A DNA stretch of 64,000 nt from Terriglobia bacterium. Its GTDB lineage: Bacteria > Acidobacteriota > Terriglobia > Terriglobales > Acidobacteriaceae. Under the pieces are notes generated by a model. The model was given only the letters and a program-made list of their open reading frames with translations, did no database searches and had not been told where the DNA came from. Of this stretch, positions 59,042-64,000 are shown in pieces. The stretch covers positions 1-64,000 of the forward strand of contig JAIQGL010000024.1 in assembly GCA_020072585.1 (NCBI GenBank), read 5' to 3'. Made by a program: the position numbers and the translations under genes. Within the stretch, counting starts at the first letter, position 1, and every line of letters starts with the position of its first letter.

Positions 59042-59251
59042 ATGCCGCAAAGAAAGCGTTCGAGCGGTGGCCGCAAGTATGGCAAAGCCGCGGGCAAAAC
59101 AGTCAAAAGCGCAATGCACCGAAAGAAGAAAGGCACTCTGCGGTCAGGCAAAGGCGGTAAGGGTGGCAAAGTGAAGAGCCGCAAGCAGGCAATCGCAATC
59201 GGATTGTCAGAAGCACGCAAAAAAGGCGCCAAAGTGCCCAAGAAGAAGTAG
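59042..59251 (+). CDS. Small Lys/Arg/Gly-rich protein (DUF6496-like)
   Basis: MPQRKRSSGGRKYGKAAGKTVKSAMHRKKKGTLRSGKGGKGGKVKSRKQAIAIGLSEARKKGAKVPKKK. Confidence 0.7.
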   Translation: MPQRKRSSGGRKYGKAAGKTVKSAMHRKKKGTLRSGKGGKGGKVKSRKQAIAIGLSEARKKGAKVPKKK

Positions 59252-59424
59252 CGGAAGGCTACCAGTGAAAGCACTTCATTATTTCTGTTCCGTATTGATG
59301 GCGGACACATCAAGAATTGGCGAGCATGATGTGAGTCGAAGTGTTCCGTGACGAGACTCGCGGCAACCCGGCGCCCCTCATGGAAATCTCACACAGTAGA
59401 GTCCGCTCTTCGTATCTGACAACA

Positions 59425-62400
59425 ATGCCATTCAATTTCCTTTCTCGCTGGCCGGTAATCCAACAACTAAAGACTGGCGCTCGTGGGACGGGCGCTGAAG
59501 CAATGTCCATTCGGACACATCAAATGAGTCCCCGAAATGCAGATGCTGACGTTGCACGTTCCATTTGCCCCTATTGCGGTGTCGGTTGCGGCCAGTTGAT
59601 CTTTCACAAGGACAACAAGCTGATTTCGATCGAAGGAGATCCAGCCTCTCCAATCTCCCGGGGCAGGCTCTGCCCCAAGGGCGCCGACAGTTATGAACTG
59701 CTCACGCATCCAGGCCGCGAGCTGAAAGCCAAGTATCGGCGGCCCCATGGCACAGAGTGGGAGGACGTAGAACTGGAAACGGCGATGAATATGATTGCCG
59801 AGCAAGTGTGGAAATCGCGGCAAGAGACTTTCGTGGAAGAACAGGACGGTGAGACCCTGATGCAGACGCGGTCGATTGCGCATCTCGGCGGCGCCACCCT
59901 CGACAATGAAGAGAACTACCTGATCAAAAAGCTCTTCACTGGCGGACTGGGTATGGTGTGCGTCAGCAACCAGGCTCGAATATGACACAGCTCGACCGTG
60001 CCCGGTCTGGGCACCTCGTTTGGCCGTGGCGGTGCAACTACGGCACAACAGGACCTACAGTTCTCTGACGCAATTCTGATCATGGGATCGTCCATGGCGG
60101 AAAATCATCCCGTGGGATTTCAGTGGGTGATCGAGGCCCGGGAAAAGGGGGCCAAGGTCATTCATGTCGATCCGCGTTTCAACCGAACTTCAGCGATGGC
60201 CGATTACTGGCTGCCTCTGAGGGCAGGCTCCGACATCATTTTTCTCGGGGCGCTCATCAACTACGTGCTAAGGAACGAAAAGTATTTTCGTGAATATGTC
60301 GTCCACTACACCAATGCATCGACCATTCTGCGTGAGGACTTCCAGGACACGGAGGATCTTGGAGGCTTGTTCTCCGGGTTTGATGCGGAGGCGGCTAGTT
60401 ATAGCCCGGAGACGTGGCTGTACGAAGGCGCGCCGGTCAGGCAACCGCGAAAAGGGAAGCACGCAGGTCACTCGGATGTTGTCGGCGGGCACGGAAAAGA
60501 TCGTGGTGGAGAAGCCGGCGATATCGGCGAGCACAAGAATGATCCGACGCTGATGCACCCGCGCTGCGTCTTCCAGGTATTGAAGAAGCATTTTGCTCGC
60601 TATAGTGCAGAGCTTGTGGAACGCTCCTGCGGGATTCCCCAGGAGAAGTTTCTGCAAGTCGCGGAAGCCTACACGTCGGCCTCCGGACCTGACAAAACCG
60701 GAGCAATTTGCTACGCGGTAGGCTGGACCCAGCACTCGACCGGCGTACAGATCATCCGCGCAGCCGCTATCCTGCAGCTTTTACTGGGAAACATCGGCCG
60801 TCCGGGCGGTGGAATCTTGGCCTTGCGCGGCCATGCCACAATCCAGGGCTCCACGGACATTCCAACGTTGTATGACATCCTTCCCGGTTATTTGCCGATG
60901 CCCTTTTTCGAAAGCGACTCGAAAAAGCTCTCTGAGTATATCGAGAAGCACAGCTCCAAGACCGGTTGGTGGTCGAACTTTGATAAGTACATCGTCAGCC
61001 TGTTGAAAGCGTGGTATGGCGAGGCCGCAATCCGGGAGAATGAGTTCGGGTTCAACTATTTGCCTCGTGTGACCGGTGACCATTCCCATTTTGGCTACTG
61101 GCTCGATATGGCCGATGGAAAACTGCACGGCCTTTTCGTCATGGGACAAAATCCTGCGGTTGGCGCACCCAACGCACGCCTGGAGCGTAGAGCGTTGAGC
61201 AAACTTAAGTGGTTAGTGGTACGCGACTTGGTTGAGACCGAAACAGCATCGTTCTGGAAAGATTCTCCCGAAATTCAGCGTGGCGAAATGAAACCGCAGG
61301 AGATCGCCACCGAAGTATTTTTCCTTCCTGCGGCTGGACACGCTGAGAAAGCCGGGTCTTATACGAATACACAGCGTTTGATGCAGTTTCGCGAAAAGGC
61401 TGTTGATCCGCCCGGCGACTGTCGCGGGGAGACTTGGTTCATGTATCACCTGGGCCGGCGGCTAAAAGCTCGCGCTGAGAGCGAGCAGACTACGCGCAAC
61501 GCCGCCCTCAATGCGCTCACGTGGGATTATCGGACCGGCGGACAGCACGGTGAGCCTGTGGTAGAGGAAATCGTCGCCGAGATCAACGGCTACACAGCGG
61601 CGGATCGCACGCTCGTGCCGGGATACAAGGAGCTTAAAAACGATGGCTCGACGGCGTGTGGCTGCTGGATCTATTCAGGCGTCATGCCCAAGAAGGGGGA
61701 AAACAAAGCCCGGAAGCGCGAACCGCAAGGACGTTACGGACACGGCTGGGGTTATGCTTGGCCCAGCGACCGGCGGATTCTCTATAACCGGAGCTCCGCT
61801 CGTCCCGATGGCAAGCCGTGGAGCGAACGCAAGAAACTCGTATGGTGGGACGAGGATAAAAAGGAATGGACGGGGTTCGACACTCCAGATTTCACCAAGA
61901 CCAAGCCGCCTGACTACCAGCCGGAAAAAGGAGCCAAAGGTGACGACGCTTTGGCCGGCGATGCGCCCTTCATCATGCACCCCGATGGGGTCGGCTGGTT
62001 ATGGGTCAGCAGCGGCCTGAAAGACGGACCTCTTCCGACCCACTATGAACCTCTTGAAAGCGTCACAGCAAACCCACTTTATCCCTCACACGCGATAAGT
62101 CCGGTGGCTGACAAGAAGGAACGCGCAGACAACGCGTATGCTCATCCAGGCGACAAGCGTTTTCCCTACATTCTGAGCACATATCGATTGACCGAGCACC
62201 ACACCGCGGGCGGCATGTCTCGCACTCTTCCTCATCTGGCGGAGCTGCAACCGGAATTGTTTGCGGAGATCTCGCCTCAACTGGCCATTGAGCTGGGCAT
62301 TGAGAACGGTAAGTATATGGTCCTAACGACTCCACGCGGGATTATTGAACTCCGCGCTTTGGTTACAGAGCGAATCAAAACGCTGAAAATCGATGGCCGC

Positions 62401-62610
62401 CACGTCCATCAGATTTTCGTGCCTTACCACTTTGGTTACAAAGGCCGGGCAGTTGGTGATGTTCCCAACGACTTGCTGGCTATCTCGGAAGAACCCAACG
62501 TTCGCATCATGGAGACAAAAGCGCTGGTCTGCAATGCCAAGCCCGGGCGACTACCGAGAAACAAGCGTTCGCTTGCTATATGGAAACAAGACTTGAAGAG
62601 GCCCGCATGA
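59425..62610 (+). CDS. Formate dehydrogenase catalytic subunit, selenocysteine-containing (TGA 59983-59985 read as Sec)
   Basis: N-terminal 4Fe-4S CPYCGVGCGQ...GRLCPKG; ...NQARI-TGA-HSSTVPGLGTSFGRGGATT...; molybdopterin oxidoreductase body 59998..62610 in the same frame. The ORF track splits it at the TGA. Confidence 0.92.
59986..60022 (+). promoter_or_regulatory. Bacterial SECIS-like element immediately downstream of the TGA
   Basis: Apical stem-loop GTGCCC-GGTCT-GGGCAC (59998-60014), loop starting 18 nt after the TGA. Confidence 0.82.
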
Positions 62611-63389
62611 CCACAACCGGCTTTTTAACGGATTCGACGCTCTGTATCGGCTGCAAGGCCTGTGAAGTGGCCTGCAAGGAATGGAACCAGCTCCCAGACG
62701 ACGGTTATGAATGGAGCGGCCACTCCTACGACAACACGCAGGCCTTGGGGCACTCGACCTGGCGGCACGTCAAATTCGTTGAAGATACCCCTGAACCTGC
62801 GGTCGGGGGGAATCTGGGAGAGCAGCTTCCTGCCTGGAGCTTTTCATCCGATGTCTGCAAGCATTGCGAAGTAGCCGGTTGTCTGGAAGCGTGTCCTACC
62901 GGGGCGATTGTGCGCATGGAATTCGGCGCGGTTTTCATTCAGCCGGACATCTGCAACGGCTGCTCTTATTGTGTCGTAAGCTGCCCGTTCGGTGTGGTTC
63001 AACGAAACGAAGAGGACGGCCGGGCATTCAAGTGTACCTTCTGCTCAGATCGTCAGCGAGCCGGCCTCAAACCTGCCTGTGCTCAGGCCTGCCCCACCGA
63101 ATCCATTCGGTTTGGCCCACTCGATGAGTTGAGAGACCAGGCGCAAGACCGGCTGAAAAAGCTAGCCGCACGAGGCATAGAAGATGCCGTCATCTATGAC
63201 CCGACCGAAACCAGTGTTGAAGGCATTCACGCATTGTTTCTGATGCGCGGCGACCCGCGCACCTACAATCTCCCGCAGCAGCCGGAAGTCCCTACCATTT
63301 ATCAAAAGAAAGGCTGGACTTCCGCCGTGATCGCTGCTGGATCGATGCTCGCGCTCGCATTACTTTCATTTCTGGGAGAGAGCAAATGA
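62607..63389 (+). CDS. Formate dehydrogenase Fe-S (4x4Fe-4S) beta subunit
   Basis: CIGCKACEVACKEWNQLP, CKHCEVAGCLEACPTGAI, CNGCSYCVVSCPFGV, CTFCSDRQRAGLKPACAQACPTESI. ATGA overlap with the alpha subunit. Confidence 0.93.
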   Translation: MTTTGFLTDSTLCIGCKACEVACKEWNQLPDDGYEWSGHSYDNTQALGHSTWRHVKFVEDTPEPAVGGNLGEQLPAWSFSSDVCKHCEVAGCLEACPTGAIVRMEFGAVFIQPDICNGCSYCVVSCPFGVVQRNEEDGRAFKCTFCSDRQRAGLKPACAQACPTESIRFGPLDELRDQAQDRLKKLAARGIEDAVIYDPTETSVEGIHALFLMRGDPRTYNLPQQPEVPTIYQKKGWTSAVIAAGSMLALALLSFLGESK

Positions 63390-64000
63390 GCCATACCGGA
63401 GGCCGCGTTCCTGATTACGAGAGTGAACGCCGTCTGGCCGAACTCCGGCAGACGGCATCGCAAACAGGGAGAGTTGAAGGCAAAGGTGTCGCAGTACAAG
63501 GGGCTCCGTTTCCCCAGGCAAGCCCCGCCGACGGATATTACGGCATCCCTTTGCTCAAGGAGCCGCAATGGAAGAAGGAGGTCCCACTCTATTTCTTTGT
63601 AGGCGGCGCGGCAGGAGCCAGTGCAATTATTGCGAGCTCGGCTGGCTGGTTGAGTGCTGATCGCGATCTGGTCCGCAAAGCACGCTGGATTGCAGCGGCG
63701 GGAAGTGTTTTATCGGCTGCTTTGCTCACGAAGGATTTGGGAGTGCCCTCCCGCTTCATCAATATGTTGAGAGTATTCAAACCTCAAAGTCCTATGAGCA
63801 TGGGCGCATGGACGCTCACGGTATTTTCCGCTTCTTCGGTCTCCGCAGCCCTTGCCAACTTCCTGCGAGCGAAAGAGCTGTCGGCGGGACCGCTGATCTT
63901 GCTGGAAAACGGTTCAGGAATGTTGGCCGCCGCCTCCGGCCTGATAATGTCCAGCTATACCGGTGTTCTCATCGGCGCGACTGTGGTTCCGGTCTGGAAC
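63386..64000 (+). CDS. NrfD/polysulfide reductase-like membrane subunit, truncated by window end
   Basis: ATG overlaps the beta-subunit stop; translation MSHTGGRVPDYESERRL...YYGIPLLKEPQWKKEVPLYFFVGGAAGASAIIASSAGWL... stays open to the window end. Confidence 0.8.
   Translation, partial: MSHTGGRVPDYESERRLAELRQTASQTGRVEGKGVAVQGAPFPQASPADGYYGIPLLKEPQWKKEVPLYFFVGGAAGASAIIASSAGWLSADRDLVRKARWIAAAGSVLSAALLTKDLGVPSRFINMLRVFKPQSPMSMGAWTLTVFSASSVSAALANFLRAKELSAGPLILLENGSGMLAAASGLIMSSYTGVLIGATVVPVWN

Noticed and set aside
59341-62610. Reading the formate dehydrogenase as a nonsense-mutated pseudogene or two separate genes
   Set aside because: The TGA is at the conserved Sec position and followed by a GGTCT-loop hairpin; Sec decoding explains it better.
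1-64000. CRISPR arrays, tRNA/rRNA genes, complete transposons or prophage
   Set aside because: None seen by eye: no regularly spaced direct repeats with unique spacers, no recognisable transposase/integrase ORF. A tRNAscan-SE or ISfinder run would be needed to be certain.

Overview
This 64-kb window looks like a bacterial chromosome segment; gene content and style suggest Acidobacteria, but that is inference. Recognisable genes, left to right: (1) metH. (2) A tightly packed envelope operon at 4.1-19.3 kb: beta-propeller, VIT/VWA, 2453-aa TPR protein, membrane-anchored protein, PBP-like protein with SxxK/SxN/KTG motifs, SpoIID. (3) SRPBCC + MarR divergent from DoxX, with a near-perfect 33-bp palindrome between them. 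(4) Aminotransferase + APC permease, a NUDIX-membrane fusion, a phosphoesterase and an FkbM methyltransferase. (5) A branched-chain amino-acid type ABC operon (livK/H/M/G/F-like). (6) MHS transporter, acetyl-CoA synthetase, sugar-type ABC transporter and L-lactate permease. (7) A low-coding-density region at about 42.5-52.4 kb with small orphan proteins, frameshifted remnants and repeated modules. (8) A stress-like cluster: two DUF892/YciF proteins, zinc alcohol dehydrogenase, PEP-mutase family, DUF6328-like, response regulator, SDR. (9) A selenocysteine-containing formate dehydrogenase: in-frame TGA at 59983 followed by a GGTCT-loop SECIS-like hairpin, with Fe-S and NrfD-like subunits running off the end. 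The strongest leads for something undescribed are: the six-gene envelope operon; three stand-alone receiver-like proteins that have lost the phosphoacceptor Asp and share a CHT motif; a duplicated three-landmark block (small protein, zinc-knuckle, ~134-bp DNA repeat) at 46.4-48.3 and 49.6-50.6 kb; and a short SD-led ORF at 48575. No tRNA, rRNA, CRISPR array or complete mobile element was identified by eye.
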